Source: UBA1351 sp964563505
Lineage (GTDB): Bacteria; Bacillota; Clostridia; Lachnospirales; Vallitaleaceae
NCBI GenBank assembly: GCA_964563505.1
Contig: CAZLXW010000035.1
Span: forward strand, 1-40,324
Direction of reading: 5' to 3'
DNA length: 40,324 nucleotides
The notes beneath the pieces are model-generated. The model did not search any database. It saw only the letters and a program-made list of their open reading frames with translations, and had not been told where the DNA came from. This document shows positions 1-8,851 of the stretch, piece by piece (within the stretch, counting starts at the first letter, position 1; each line of letters begins with the position of its first letter). A program made the translations under genes and the position numbers.

Positions 1-622
1 TCCACTCAAGTAAGTCTAGTTTAAACAATATATAATAGATGTTGGAAAATAAGGGGATTAGAATAAGAGCAACAAATAAACGTCCCCAAGACTTCTTCTC
101 AGAAAATCCTGCCTCACGAACATAATCTTGGGATAATAATATGACTGCAATCAATATATATATATATTGAATAACTTGGAGCGGATAAAAAAAAGGTCCG
201 AATTTATCCCGATAAATATCAAAATAAGAATAAAATTGCATATGGAAGGGATTGGTTAACACGACTATAAAAGAAACTAGGGGAATACACCCCCAAAGCA
301 AGAGCTGTTTTTTTGTTGGTCTCTTATTTTCATGATAAATATAGGCAAAGACAAGTAGAAAATATCCAAGAAAATATACGCCAAAGTACTGGGTAACTAT
401 AAAAAACCACCTAAACATAAGTGTTGGTGATACGGTTTTAAATATTTTTGAGATCATCCAAAGAATCAGCATGGACAAAACAAGAAGGTAACTATAAAAA
501 AGCTCTGTTTTCTTAGCTTTGAGATAAATCAGAAAGGTAAAACCCACTAAAAAAAGAAGTGCCACAATATGAAAGCTAAGAATGGTTGTTATAGACCTTG
601 CCAGTTTTTCAGATACTTCCAT
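1..622 (-). CDS. 7TM sensor protein, N-terminal part (gene cut by window edge)
   Basis: An open frame runs from ATG at 622 to the left edge of the window, about 207 residues with no stop. An AGGAGA ribosome site lies 8 bases upstream of the ATG. The product is almost entirely hydrophobic helices: I count six to seven, starting near residues 12-32 and ending near residue 205. Short charged loops include HENKRPTKK between helices 3 and 4. This layout resembles the N-terminal 7TM domain found on many Firmicute histidine kinases and diguanylate cyclases (His_kinase_7TM type). The output domain would lie beyond the edge, so kinase versus cyclase cannot be decided. The gene is divergent from the lipoprotein gene at 801, with a 178-base gap between them. 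Confidence 0.7.
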   Translation of the reverse strand, partial: MEVSEKLARSITTILSFHIVALLFLVGFTFLIYLKAKKTELFYSYLLVLSMLILWMISKIFKTVSPTLMFRWFFIVTQYFGVYFLGYFLLVFAYIYHENKRPTKKQLLLWGCIPLVSFIVVLTNPFHMQFYSYFDIYRDKFGPFFYPLQVIQYIYILIAVILLSQDYVREAGFSEKKSWGRLFVALILIPLFSNIYYILFKLDLLEW

Positions 623-708
623 CAAATATATCTCCTATCTGTGTGACTGTTTTTTAGCCATTGGGCACTACATATATGACTCTTTTTTATTTACAATAAT
701 TAGTGTAA

Positions 709-745
709 GACCTAAAACCATTATATTATAAGTATGGTTTAGGTG
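709..745. promoter_or_regulatory. Imperfect inverted repeat in the divergent intergenic region
   Basis: ACCTAAAACCA (710-720) faces TGGTTTAGGT (735-744). The arms are ten base pairs with one bulged A, separated by 14 AT-rich bases (TTATATTATAAGTA). The centre looks like a -10 region, so this may be an operator over the promoter of the gene at 801. No convincing -35 box was found. Otherwise the 623-800 gap holds only the ribosome site described for the next gene. Confidence 0.4.
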
Positions 746-800
746 TCAAAACTATTATTTACAAGGGAAGGAGTTTGGTAATTTATTTACCAGAAAAAGT

Positions 801-1703
801 ATGAAAAAAAAGATAATGTCAATAAGTATACTTTTATTATTTATGTTTTTAATTGTTGGATGTTTCAAAGATTCTGATGATGACCTTAGCTCATCTACTA
901 AAAAAATTATTGAAGAACAAATCGAAGAAGCTATTGATAGCGGTGTTTCCTCAGAAGATATAAACGAAGTTATGGATGAGGTCGCTTCTCAAGTGAATTT
1001 ATCCGAGATCGCTTCTCAAGATTCTCCTGATTCAACAACAAAAGATGATTTTGCAAGTATTCAGCAATTTTCTACCCTCTTTGAGGATTTTTATGATGTC
1101 GTTGATGATGTTGGCGCTGATGTCGAAGATTTTACATTTTTTGGTGATTTGATGTCCATTAGCATTATAGAAATGGCTGTATTAAATGCTGAACTGGAGC
1201 AGGCCATGAATGGTATGGCTGATTCTTGGAATAACGAGCGTAGCCAGATGCCTAATGGTAATGGAGAATATGTAAGTTCATTAATAAAAGACGGTGACAA
1301 ATATGTTTTTCAATATGATTCTTTTTATAATGACAGCGGTGAACAAAGCATTTTATTAACCTATTCACCTTCGGATAAAACTATTGATTATTCCAACACC
1401 GCTACCGGTGAACTTGTTTCCGATTATGTTATGCAACAGTATATTGATGAGAACGGAGCCTTCTATCTCTCCTATTGTGACTATACTCCACATCAAGAAC
1501 TTAGCCAGCATATAATCGTATATTATGATGGCATTAACGCCAACTATGCTCGTGCTATTAATCTCTCTGAGGTCGGACTCACTCTCCCTCAAGCACTTCT
1601 TGAGTCAAAACCGGCATCATGGAATGATTTATTTGCTGATTTTTCCTACACATCTTTATTCACTTACGATGGTACAAATGTTAATTACCAGGTTCAAGAA
1701 TAA
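801..1703 (+). CDS. Predicted lipoprotein of unknown function
   Basis: A 300-residue protein with a clear lipoprotein signal: MKKK, a hydrophobic stretch, then the lipobox LIVGC with Cys21. It should be anchored on the outer face of the membrane. The mature part is acidic and begins with a Ser/Asp/Glu-rich linker. That linker contains a nine-residue tandem repeat (EVASQVNLS / EIASQDSPD), encoded by the near-identical 16-mers at 978-993 and 1005-1020. The rest is soluble, with many aromatic residues, and no family was recognised. The ATG at 801 has only weak pairing (GAAAAAGT) close by. A good AAGGAG lies about 30 bases upstream, with a six-bp hairpin between them (see findings). It is probably co-transcribed with the next gene 20 bases downstream. 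Function unknown. Confidence 0.75.
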   Translation: MKKKIMSISILLLFMFLIVGCFKDSDDDLSSSTKKIIEEQIEEAIDSGVSSEDINEVMDEVASQVNLSEIASQDSPDSTTKDDFASIQQFSTLFEDFYDVVDDVGADVEDFTFFGDLMSISIIEMAVLNAELEQAMNGMADSWNNERSQMPNGNGEYVSSLIKDGDKYVFQYDSFYNDSGEQSILLTYSPSDKTIDYSNTATGELVSDYVMQQYIDENGAFYLSYCDYTPHQELSQHIIVYYDGINANYARAINLSEVGLTLPQALLESKPASWNDLFADFSYTSLFTYDGTNVNYQVQE

Positions 1704-1723
1704 CACATAATTTGGAGGTGTCT

Positions 1724-3133
1724 ATGAAAAATTTAATTCGGATAATGGTTTTATCTTTGATGATTTTCCTAGTTGGGTATATTTCAGAATCAACTGTTAC
1801 TGAAATCAAGCCTAGCGGAGTGGAGAGTAGTGAAGATATCATTCCAAACACGTCCAATTTAACAGTTACTTCTAATGAAGCAACACATACCCCGAATGAA
1901 ATCGGAGTAATTACAGTAGATGCTCAACTAGAAGGCATTCAATTATGGCAAAGTTGCAAACATAATGGTTTTTCATCTTTCAAAGGTGACTATATTGTAA
2001 AGACGCCGTGGGCTGAGGACACTTTTAAAACCGTATGGCTTAGAGAATCATATATAGCAGAAAAACAGGTATTAGGTGATATGAACACAAAATACGTTTA
2101 TTACGATCCATACAAGGAGATTTATTATGAAGCTACGGAACTAGTGTCTACAGAAGAAGATACTATTCTAATAGGCACTATGATTTATACACCCGCAATC
2201 AAAAATCTACCCCCTATCTCACATAACGCTTTAGAAATCTCTTCACATATTGAGATAAAAGAATGTCAATTAACAGAGTTATTTGACATTCCTGTACTTT
2301 ACGTGCTGAAAAAAAATTTGAGTCAACCAGATAATGGGTTCGTTAAACAATGGATTTCACTAGATTTTGGAGTGGTTATACAAGAAGAAGTATATAATGA
2401 AGATTTAGAATTAGTTCAGGAATCCGTTCTTGAAAGTATGGATTTTGAAGAGATTCCATGGGATGTATTTATGCCGAGGCAAGATGCGACCTATCAAGAC
2501 AGAACTCTCTCCTTGTTCTTTAGCAATAATCCTTATTCAGAAGATTTTAGAAGTGCATTTCAATCGACATTCATGGAGGGATATTTCGATATCGAGCTTA
2601 TCGATGAAGTTTCCGGAAATGTTTTGACACTAACATTTAATGGCAATCAAATGAAAACCATGGCGGAGCGCCAAACCCCTCTTAACATGCATGGTGAAAA
2701 AGTGGAAGTGATTAGTTTCAGAGAAGAGGATACATATAAAGTAATCGTACCTTCTAAAGAAGAAGTTTATTTTTATCCGTCCTCTGTTCACGAGCATCAA
2801 TGGTTTCAACTAGATACTCTAGGATTTAGAAAACGTCTTGAAACAGATGACGCTATTGTTTATCAGTTCGAGAAAAACGATCCTGGTAGCGTCAGTGGTC
2901 TTGTAAATATCTATGATTATGTTATTGATCAGACAACAAAAAAATTTAGAGAAGTGAACGTCTATTCAAAAGATCCTTTTAGTGGACAGGAATATCGATC
3001 GACGGAAACAGTATACTTTGTAGATAAACCGAAACCATCTAGCGATAAGATATTTAGTGTGCCAACTTCTTACAACACCACTTATGTTTTTTCACATGAC
3101 GATGGAGAACACGCACCACCCTGGTGGGAATAA
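1724..3133 (+). CDS. Secreted or membrane-anchored protein of unknown function
   Basis: A 469-residue protein starting at ATG 1724, which sits four bases after a GGAGGTG ribosome site. A longer frame from TTG 1712 would start inside that site and is rejected. Residues 1-20 form a signal-like hydrophobic helix ending LVGYIS. The neighbour upstream has LIVGC at the same place, so here the lipobox cysteine appears to be tyrosine. The product may be signal-anchored or released rather than lipidated. The mature part has a Ser/Thr/Asn-rich linker (about 25-60), then a soluble mixed domain rich in Glu and aromatics, and ends in HAPPWWE. No family recognised. It forms an operon with the lipoprotein gene at 801 and is followed by a strong terminator. 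Confidence 0.7.
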   Translation: MKNLIRIMVLSLMIFLVGYISESTVTEIKPSGVESSEDIIPNTSNLTVTSNEATHTPNEIGVITVDAQLEGIQLWQSCKHNGFSSFKGDYIVKTPWAEDTFKTVWLRESYIAEKQVLGDMNTKYVYYDPYKEIYYEATELVSTEEDTILIGTMIYTPAIKNLPPISHNALEISSHIEIKECQLTELFDIPVLYVLKKNLSQPDNGFVKQWISLDFGVVIQEEVYNEDLELVQESVLESMDFEEIPWDVFMPRQDATYQDRTLSLFFSNNPYSEDFRSAFQSTFMEGYFDIELIDEVSGNVLTLTFNGNQMKTMAERQTPLNMHGEKVEVISFREEDTYKVIVPSKEEVYFYPSSVHEHQWFQLDTLGFRKRLETDDAIVYQFEKNDPGSVSGLVNIYDYVIDQTTKKFREVNVYSKDPFSGQEYRSTETVYFVDKPKPSSDKIFSVPTSYNTTYVFSHDDGEHAPPWWE

Positions 3134-3150
3134 CTTTATGGAAATAACTT

Positions 3151-3188
3151 TAATGGAGATGACAACGTCATCTCCATTAGTTTTTTTA
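3151..3188 (+). terminator. Rho-independent terminator after the secreted-protein pair
   Basis: A perfect 13-bp stem, TAATGGAGATGAC (3151-3163) with GTCATCTCCATTA (3167-3179), a three-base loop and a run of seven T at 3181-3187. It ends the operon at 801-3133 and separates it from selD. Confidence 0.9.
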
Positions 3189-3190
3189 TT

Positions 3191-3218
3191 TTCACCGCAT
3201 TAAATAGTATGTTATAAT
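3191..3218 (+). promoter_or_regulatory. Predicted promoter of the selD operon
   Basis: TTCACC (3191-3196), 16 bases, then TATAAT (3213-3218), preceded by TG at 3210-3211 to give an extended -10 (TGTTATAAT). It lies just after the preceding terminator and about 40 bases ahead of selD. Confidence 0.6.
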
Positions 3219-3259
3219 AAAGCAAACTACAAAAAGAATACTTTTTAGGAGGCAAAACA

Positions 3260-4291
3260 ATGTCAGATATTAAATTAACCGAATTTAGTCACGGCGCCGG
3301 TTGCGGATGCAAAATCGCTCCTGCCATATTAGATAAAATCTTGAAAACCGAGATGAAAACAAGTCACTTTCCACAATTACTTGTCGGTAATAGTTCAAAA
3401 GATGATGCTGCAGCATACGACTTAGGCAACGGCACATCAATTTTGAGTACCACCGATTTTTTTATGCCTATCGTTGATGACCCCTTCACTTTTGGTCAGA
3501 TTGCAGCAACCAATGCTATCAGTGATATCTATGCCATGGGCGGGAAGCCCTTAATGGCTATCGCAATCCTTGGATGGCCGATTAACAAAATCGATCCCGA
3601 AGTTGCTAAGGAAGTCATTGATGGTGGCCGTAATATTTGTGAAGCTGCCGGTATTCCTCTCGCCGGTGGACATTCAATTGATTCTCCTGAGCCAATTTTT
3701 GGTCTTGCCGTTACCGGATTAGTGGAGAACAGATTTTTGAAACAAAACAATACCGCTGTAGCCGATTGCGAAATTTTCTTGACTAAGCCACTCGGAATCG
3801 GTATTTTATCGACGGCACAAAAACGCAAGAAAATCGAAGCCGGTCATATTGAACCTGCCATTGAGGCCATGCGTACACTGAATAAAATTGGTTATGAAAT
3901 TGCCCAACTTGATGGTGTTGTCGCTTTAACCGATGTTACTGGTTTTGGACTTATGGGACACTTGACAGAGATTTGTGAAGGCAGCAACATTTCGGCAACC
4001 ATTGAATACGATCAAGTTCCTTTATTGCCCAACACTTTAAAATATTACCATTTGGATTGTATTCCCGGTGGAACACGTAACAACTTCAAAAGCTATGGAC
4101 ACCTCATCGGCGAGATGACAAAGGAACAAGAAGTCATTCTCTGTGATGCACAAACCTCAGGCGGATTGTTGACTATTGTCCGCAAAGATGCTGTTCCTGC
4201 TTTTCAATCTTTAACAAAAGAACACGGTCTTGATTTACATGCCATTGGATATACTCACGAAGCAAAAGAAAAATGCGTATTCGTAAAATAG
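3260..4291 (+). CDS. selD: Selenide, water dikinase (selenophosphate synthase)
   Basis: A 343-residue cytoplasmic enzyme that makes selenophosphate from selenide and ATP, the selenium donor for selenocysteine and for 2-selenouridine in tRNA. The N-terminal motif HGAGCGCK carries the catalytic Cys15 (E. coli Cys17) and Lys18 (E. coli Lys20). The catalytic residue is an ordinary cysteine codon, not selenocysteine. Typical SelD blocks follow: DDAA, TTDFFMPIVD, NAISDIYAMGG, LAGGHSID, and the late DAQTSGG. Length is normal for the family. AGGAGG lies about seven bases before the ATG. It is the first gene of a run with mnmH and an MFS transporter. No selA, selB or selenocysteine tRNA is in the window, so context supports the tRNA-modification branch. 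Confidence 0.97.
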   Translation: MSDIKLTEFSHGAGCGCKIAPAILDKILKTEMKTSHFPQLLVGNSSKDDAAAYDLGNGTSILSTTDFFMPIVDDPFTFGQIAATNAISDIYAMGGKPLMAIAILGWPINKIDPEVAKEVIDGGRNICEAAGIPLAGGHSIDSPEPIFGLAVTGLVENRFLKQNNTAVADCEIFLTKPLGIGILSTAQKRKKIEAGHIEPAIEAMRTLNKIGYEIAQLDGVVALTDVTGFGLMGHLTEICEGSNISATIEYDQVPLLPNTLKYYHLDCIPGGTRNNFKSYGHLIGEMTKEQEVILCDAQTSGGLLTIVRKDAVPAFQSLTKEHGLDLHAIGYTHEAKEKCVFVK

Positions 4292-4302
4292 AAAGGTACA
4301 TT

Positions 4303-5457
4303 ATGAACTGTCAAACAAGTAAAGATTTTAAACACATCGTGGTCAATGAAACACCACTCATTGATGTTCGTGCACCGATTGAGTACGAAAAAGGCGCTTT
4401 TCCAAATGCAGTTAATCTTCCACTTATGGATAATGAAGAACGTCATGTTATCGGTATCAAATATAAAGAAGACGGTCATGATGACGCGGTCGATTTAGGT
4501 TATCAATTAGTCTCCGGCGAAAACAAAGAAAACAAAGTCATGGCTTGGGTCCATTTTATCGAGAAACACCCGAGTGCAATGCTCTACTGTTTCCGCGGCG
4601 GTCAACGTTCACGCATTAGTCAAGAGTGGATGCAAGAAGCCACTGGTAAGCCTATAATTCGTCTTGAAGGCGGATACAAGGCTTTTCGCAATTACTTAAT
4701 CGATGCATTACATCCGGAGCATCATACCTATAGGCCGATTCGTCTCGGTGGTTGCACAGGCTCAGGAAAAACAATTTTACTAAAAGAACTGGATACTTTA
4801 TTAACCGAAAAATCGACAGAAGATTCTTCTAAAAACTGTCCTACCCGTTTCTTAGATTTAGAAGGGATTGCCCATCATCGAGGTAGTTCTTTTGGTAATT
4901 TCATTGATCCTCAGCCAACACAGATTAATTTTGAAAACCGTTTAGCCTATAAACTTATTCAAATGCAAGCCCAGGGTCTTAAGCACCTAATTCTCGAAGA
5001 TGAAGGTCGCAATGTCGGACGTTGTTTTTTACCCAAGCCTCTCGTCGCTTTTTGGGGTCAGAAAAATCTGGTTATCGTTGACGTTCCCCTCAAGGAACGC
5101 ATCCAAATTACACGTCAGGAATATGTGGATGAAGAACAAGCAAAATACATCCAAAGCTATGGATTAATAGAGGGCTTAAAAGAATGGGCTGAATATATTA
5201 TGACCAGTTTAAGCAAAATCAAAAAACGGCTAGGCGGATTAGCTTATCAGGAACTTACCACCCTTTTCCAATCCGCTTATCAAGATCAATTATCCACAGG
5301 TTCTGCTGAGGCTCATGCATCATGGATTCGGGTTTTACTTGCGGATTACTATGATCCCATGTATAACTACCAAATGGAAAAGAATGCACCCAATATTATT
5401 TTTAAAGGCAATAAATCTGAAGTTATAGATTATCTGCTTCATCTTAACAAAAACTAA
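4303..5457 (+). CDS. mnmH: tRNA 2-selenouridine synthase
   Basis: About 384 residues. It replaces sulfur with selenium at the wobble 2-thiouridine of certain tRNAs, using selenophosphate from SelD. The N-terminal rhodanese domain (about 1-125) has the start motif PLIDVRAP and the active loop YCFRGGQRS, with catalytic Cys96. The C-terminal half has a P-loop, GCTGSGKT, at about 150-157, and the conserved DLEG, HRGSSFG and EDEGRNVG motifs. I start it at ATG 4303, six bases after GAAAGG. An in-frame ATG at 4273 would overlap selD by 19 bases, has no ribosome site and adds ten residues not expected in the family. Only 11 bases separate it from selD, so the two are surely co-transcribed. Confidence 0.95.
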   Translation: MNCQTSKDFKHIVVNETPLIDVRAPIEYEKGAFPNAVNLPLMDNEERHVIGIKYKEDGHDDAVDLGYQLVSGENKENKVMAWVHFIEKHPSAMLYCFRGGQRSRISQEWMQEATGKPIIRLEGGYKAFRNYLIDALHPEHHTYRPIRLGGCTGSGKTILLKELDTLLTEKSTEDSSKNCPTRFLDLEGIAHHRGSSFGNFIDPQPTQINFENRLAYKLIQMQAQGLKHLILEDEGRNVGRCFLPKPLVAFWGQKNLVIVDVPLKERIQITRQEYVDEEQAKYIQSYGLIEGLKEWAEYIMTSLSKIKKRLGGLAYQELTTLFQSAYQDQLSTGSAEAHASWIRVLLADYYDPMYNYQMEKNAPNIIFKGNKSEVIDYLLHLNKN

Positions 5458-5478
5458 ACTATTTCAAGGAGACTATAT

Positions 5479-6630
5479 ATGCCTACAAATACCCCTTCTA
5501 AACATATGATTACCATTTTCGCTTTTTCTACCGGCTTATTTTGGTTTTCTCTCTATGCCTATGTGCCGGAGCTTTCAACCTACGCGGAGTCATTAGGTGC
5601 TTCTTATAAGCTTATCGGTTTGATTACTGGTTCATATGGACTCACCCAGCTTTTGTTACGTATTCCGCTCGGTATTGTCTCTGATTTGCTTGGACGTCGA
5701 AAACCTTTTATTCTAATGGGTCTTGTCGTTGCCATCATCAGTTCCCTTATTACCTTCATCAATCCAAGCGCTTCGAGTTTATTAATTACTCGCCTCCTTG
5801 CAGGCGTTTCAGCAGCAACATGGGTTGTTTTTACAGTGCTTTTTTCCGGTTACTTCCATGAAAAAGAAGCAACCAAATCTGTCGGTTATATTAATTCCTA
5901 CAACGCTTTAGGCCAATTAACGTCTATGATTCTCGGCGGAATTATTTCATGGCGTTTTGGGCCACGCTATTTATTTTTACTTGCGCTTATCGGTGCCCTT
6001 ATCGGATTTGTTATTGCACTCTTTATTACTGAAGTCAATCATAACAAACGTCCATTTAATCTTACGAATTATCTCCAGGTGGCTAAAAACCCTATGCTTC
6101 TTCGAGTTTCCGGGCTCGCCATTCTTTCACAGCTTATTACCTTTGCAACCGCTTTCGGCTTTGTTCCTGTTTTGGCCAAAAATATGGGTGCTGTTAATAT
6201 GCAACTTAGCCTTTTAACCATTCTGGCCATTTTACCGGCCATCTTTATCTCACGCTTAGCCGGCGATCTTTTTCCACGACTTTGGGGCATAAAAAAAACA
6301 CTCATGATTGGTTCACTCATTAGTGCTTTTCTATGCATTCTTATGCCACTTATTCCAAACTTAACCGGCCTCTACATTGCTCAATTCTTTAGCGGAGTCG
6401 GACGAAGTATGGTTTTTCCTCTGCTCATGGGTCTAGGTATTCAAAACGTTCCGGGACACAATCGAGCAAGTGCTATGGGCTTATTCCAAGCTATTTATGG
6501 AATCGGTATGGTTCTTGGGCCGATTCTTCTTGGATTTATTGGAGATACCTTTGGTCTCGTTGCCGGTTTCATGTTTACCGGACTTATTGGTTTTATTTCA
6601 TTAGCGATTATTGCCCAACTTGACGAATAA
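5479..6630 (+). CDS. Major facilitator superfamily transporter
   Basis: A 383-residue integral membrane protein with about 12 hydrophobic helices. The MFS loop-2/3 motif reads DLLGRRKPF near residues 73-81, and a related motif, GDLFPRLWG, occurs in the second half, as expected for a two-fold MFS repeat. AAGGAGA lies nine bases before the ATG. It starts 21 bases after mnmH on the same strand, so it is probably in the selenium operon. This raises a role in import or export of a selenium compound, but the sequence does not show a substrate. Its last 23 bases overlap, tail to tail, the end of the ABC ATPase gene on the other strand. Confidence 0.85.
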   Translation: MPTNTPSKHMITIFAFSTGLFWFSLYAYVPELSTYAESLGASYKLIGLITGSYGLTQLLLRIPLGIVSDLLGRRKPFILMGLVVAIISSLITFINPSASSLLITRLLAGVSAATWVVFTVLFSGYFHEKEATKSVGYINSYNALGQLTSMILGGIISWRFGPRYLFLLALIGALIGFVIALFITEVNHNKRPFNLTNYLQVAKNPMLLRVSGLAILSQLITFATAFGFVPVLAKNMGAVNMQLSLLTILAILPAIFISRLAGDLFPRLWGIKKTLMIGSLISAFLCILMPLIPNLTGLYIAQFFSGVGRSMVFPLLMGLGIQNVPGHNRASAMGLFQAIYGIGMVLGPILLGFIGDTFGLVAGFMFTGLIGFISLAIIAQLDE

Positions 6631-7342
6631 AGGCTTTGGTTCGCACTTGTTTGGTCTTTTCAAAGACTTCTTGTGGTGTTCCTTCTTCAACAATCACACC
6701 TTGATCCATAAAGATAATGCGGTCGGCAACTTCTTTTGCAAAGAGCATTTCATGTGTGACAATCACCATCGTCATGTTCTCTTTTGCAAGGTCTTTGATG
6801 ACGCGCAAGACTTCTCCGGTAAGTTCTGGGTCAAGTGCGGATGTCGGTTCATCAAAAAACAGTATTTTGGGATTTAGGGCTAAGGCTCTCGAAATACTGA
6901 CACGCTGCTGCTGACCTCCTGAAAGTTGAAAGGGATATGCCAGCGCTTTTTCTTTTAACCCCATTTTATCTAATACTTGCCTCGCTATATCATGGGCTTT
7001 TGCTTTGTCCATTTTTTGAACATGAATAAGTGGATCTACCACATTTTTTAAAACAGAAAAGTGTGGGAACAAGTTGAAATTTTGAAAAACCAATCCAAAG
7101 TATCGATGGATTTTTTTAAGATTTTCATGATCTTCATAATCAACACGTTCACCTAAATACGAAATCTCACCAGAATCAATCGTCTCTAAGAGGGTTGCAC
7201 ATCTTAGCAAGGTTGATTTCCCCGAACCTGAAGGACCGATAATAGCAACAACTTCGCCTTCTTTAACATTTAATGAAATATCTTTTATTACCTGAAGGTC
7301 ATCAAATTGTTTTTTTATATTTTTCATTTCTAGTAAAATCAT
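6608..7342 (-). CDS. Polar amino-acid ABC transporter, ATP-binding protein
   Basis: A 244-residue ATPase of the GlnQ/HisP family. It shows Walker A GPSGSGKST near residue 36, the signature LSGGQQQRV near 141, Walker B ILFFDEP followed by TSALD, and the switch histidine in VTHEM. It energises uptake of a polar amino acid with the permease and binding protein encoded just upstream (7354-8004, 8028-8795). Start ATG 7342 follows AGGAGG. It is the last gene of a three-gene operon and overlaps the end of the convergent MFS gene by 23 bases, with no terminator visible between them. Confidence 0.95.
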   Translation of the reverse strand: MILLEMKNIKKQFDDLQVIKDISLNVKEGEVVAIIGPSGSGKSTLLRCATLLETIDSGEISYLGERVDYEDHENLKKIHRYFGLVFQNFNLFPHFSVLKNVVDPLIHVQKMDKAKAHDIARQVLDKMGLKEKALAYPFQLSGGQQQRVSISRALALNPKILFFDEPTSALDPELTGEVLRVIKDLAKENMTMVIVTHEMLFAKEVADRIIFMDQGVIVEEGTPQEVFEKTKQVRTKAFIRQVGQ

Positions 7343-7353
7343 TTGTTAACCTC

Positions 7354-8004
7354 CTATCGATAATAACTTAATTTTTTTTCAATTTTTTCCATGGTCGTGG
7401 CAACAACAAAGTTAAAGATATAGTAGAAAACACCTGCAGATATATATGGAATCATGTTCGCTTGGGCTGATGCCAGCGCCTTTGCCACTGTAAACATCTC
7501 TGTAACCGAAATAACAAAAGCAAGGGATGTATCTTTAACTAAGGTAATCACTTCATTGGTAATTGCCGGAATAATTCGTTTAATCACCTGTGGCAGAATA
7601 ATTCTGAAGAAGGTCTGTGCTTTACCATATCCTAATAGTTTAGCCGCCTCATATTGCCCCAGCGGCATCGATTCAATACCACCACGATATATTTCCGCAA
7701 AATATGCTGCATAATTTAATCCAAAGCCTACGATGACTGCCCAAAACCGATATCCTCTCGGTAATGACAAGCCAAACAAATAATATGGACCGAAATATAC
7801 CACCATCAATTGAAGCATAAGAGGTGTTCCACGCATAATCGAAATATATATTTTAAAAATAGTACGTATGACACGATGTTTAGCCATTCGGCCAAAGGCA
7901 ATAACCAAGCCCAATGGCAACGAAATCATTAATGTTAATACAAAAATTTCAATCGACACCAACATGCCGCGCCCAAGTTCGGATAATAACACAGATAAAT
8001 TCAC
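7354..8004 (-). CDS. Polar amino-acid ABC transporter, permease
   Basis: A 216-residue inner-membrane permease of the HisM/GlnP family with about five helices. The EAA loop, which contacts the ATPase, reads YEAAKLLGYGKAQTFFRIILP. One permease gene is present, so the channel is probably a homodimer. It sits between the binding protein gene (23 bases upstream) and the ATPase gene (11 bases downstream). The substrate cannot be fixed from sequence alone. Confidence 0.93.
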   Translation of the reverse strand: MNLSVLLSELGRGMLVSIEIFVLTLMISLPLGLVIAFGRMAKHRVIRTIFKIYISIMRGTPLMLQLMVVYFGPYYLFGLSLPRGYRFWAVIVGFGLNYAAYFAEIYRGGIESMPLGQYEAAKLLGYGKAQTFFRIILPQVIKRIIPAITNEVITLVKDTSLAFVISVTEMFTVAKALASAQANMIPYISAGVFYYIFNFVVATTMEKIEKKLSYYR

Positions 8005-8027
8005 AAGGTTCTCCTTATTCTACTGTT

Positions 8028-8795
8028 CTATTTGATTGTTGTAACGTCACTGCCAAACCATTTTTCTGAGATTGTCTTAAGCGTTCCATCTTCTGCCATG
8101 GCAACAAGTTGTTCTTGTACTTCATCACGTAATTCTTCATTCCCTAATAAGAAACCAACGCCATACTCTTCTGCTGATATTTCTTCTATCATAACTTCAA
8201 ATAAACCTTCTCTTTTTTCCAATTGATAACGCGCAACAATTTCGTCCATTGCTACTGCATCAACTGCGCCTGTTTCAAGGTCCATTAAAGCCATATTATA
8301 ATCAGCCGCTTTAATAAAATCGCCAAAGGTTGCTAATAATTCCGGACTTCCTTCAATCGCCGACTGAGCACTTGAATCTTTTTGAACAACGACTGTTTTT
8401 CCTTCAAGGTCTGCCATATTTTTTATTCCGGAGTCCTGTCGTACAACAAAAACCTGTGCATTTTCCATATATGGATCGGTCCATGTATATAATTCTTCAC
8501 GTCCATTAATGGTAAAGCCATTCCAAACGCAATCTACATTCTTGGATTCTAATTCCATATCTTTTGCATCCCAAGAAATTGGTTGAAGTACAAGTTCTTT
8601 GTCTAATCGCTCAGCTACTTCTGCTGCTAGCTCTAGGTCAAATCCTGTAAATTCTCCATCATCACCTACAAATCCCATTGGTGGAAAGTTTTGATCAAAA
8701 CCTACTGTAAATGTGTCTGAACCTTTATCTCCACATCCTACAAGTACAAATAATACCAAAACAAAAACACTAATTAACCCGCCTATTTTTTTCAT
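8028..8795 (-). CDS. Amino-acid ABC transporter, substrate-binding lipoprotein (family 3)
   Basis: A 255-residue lipoprotein: MKK, a hydrophobic core, then lipobox LVGC with Cys21. It would be anchored outside the membrane. The mature part has the family-3 pattern: FTVGFDQNFPPMGF, then GFDLELAAEVAERL, and YMENAQVFVVRQDSGI in the middle. It ends with a helix and EKWFGSD. These features match GlnH/HisJ-type binding proteins for polar amino acids. It is the first gene of the operon and has a good promoter upstream (8852-8880). Confidence 0.93.
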   Translation of the reverse strand: MKKIGGLISVFVLVLFVLVGCGDKGSDTFTVGFDQNFPPMGFVGDDGEFTGFDLELAAEVAERLDKELVLQPISWDAKDMELESKNVDCVWNGFTINGREELYTWTDPYMENAQVFVVRQDSGIKNMADLEGKTVVVQKDSSAQSAIEGSPELLATFGDFIKAADYNMALMDLETGAVDAVAMDEIVARYQLEKREGLFEVMIEEISAEEYGVGFLLGNEELRDEVQEQLVAMAEDGTLKTISEKWFGSDVTTIK

Positions 8796-8851
8796 TGTAA
8801 TACCTCACTTTATCTTAATATGTTTTATGGTCATCAACCATTCACTCGGCT

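Noticed and set aside
3302..3313. Possible selenocysteine in SelD
   Set aside because: The catalytic position is a normal TGC cysteine codon within GCGCK; no in-frame TGA is involved.
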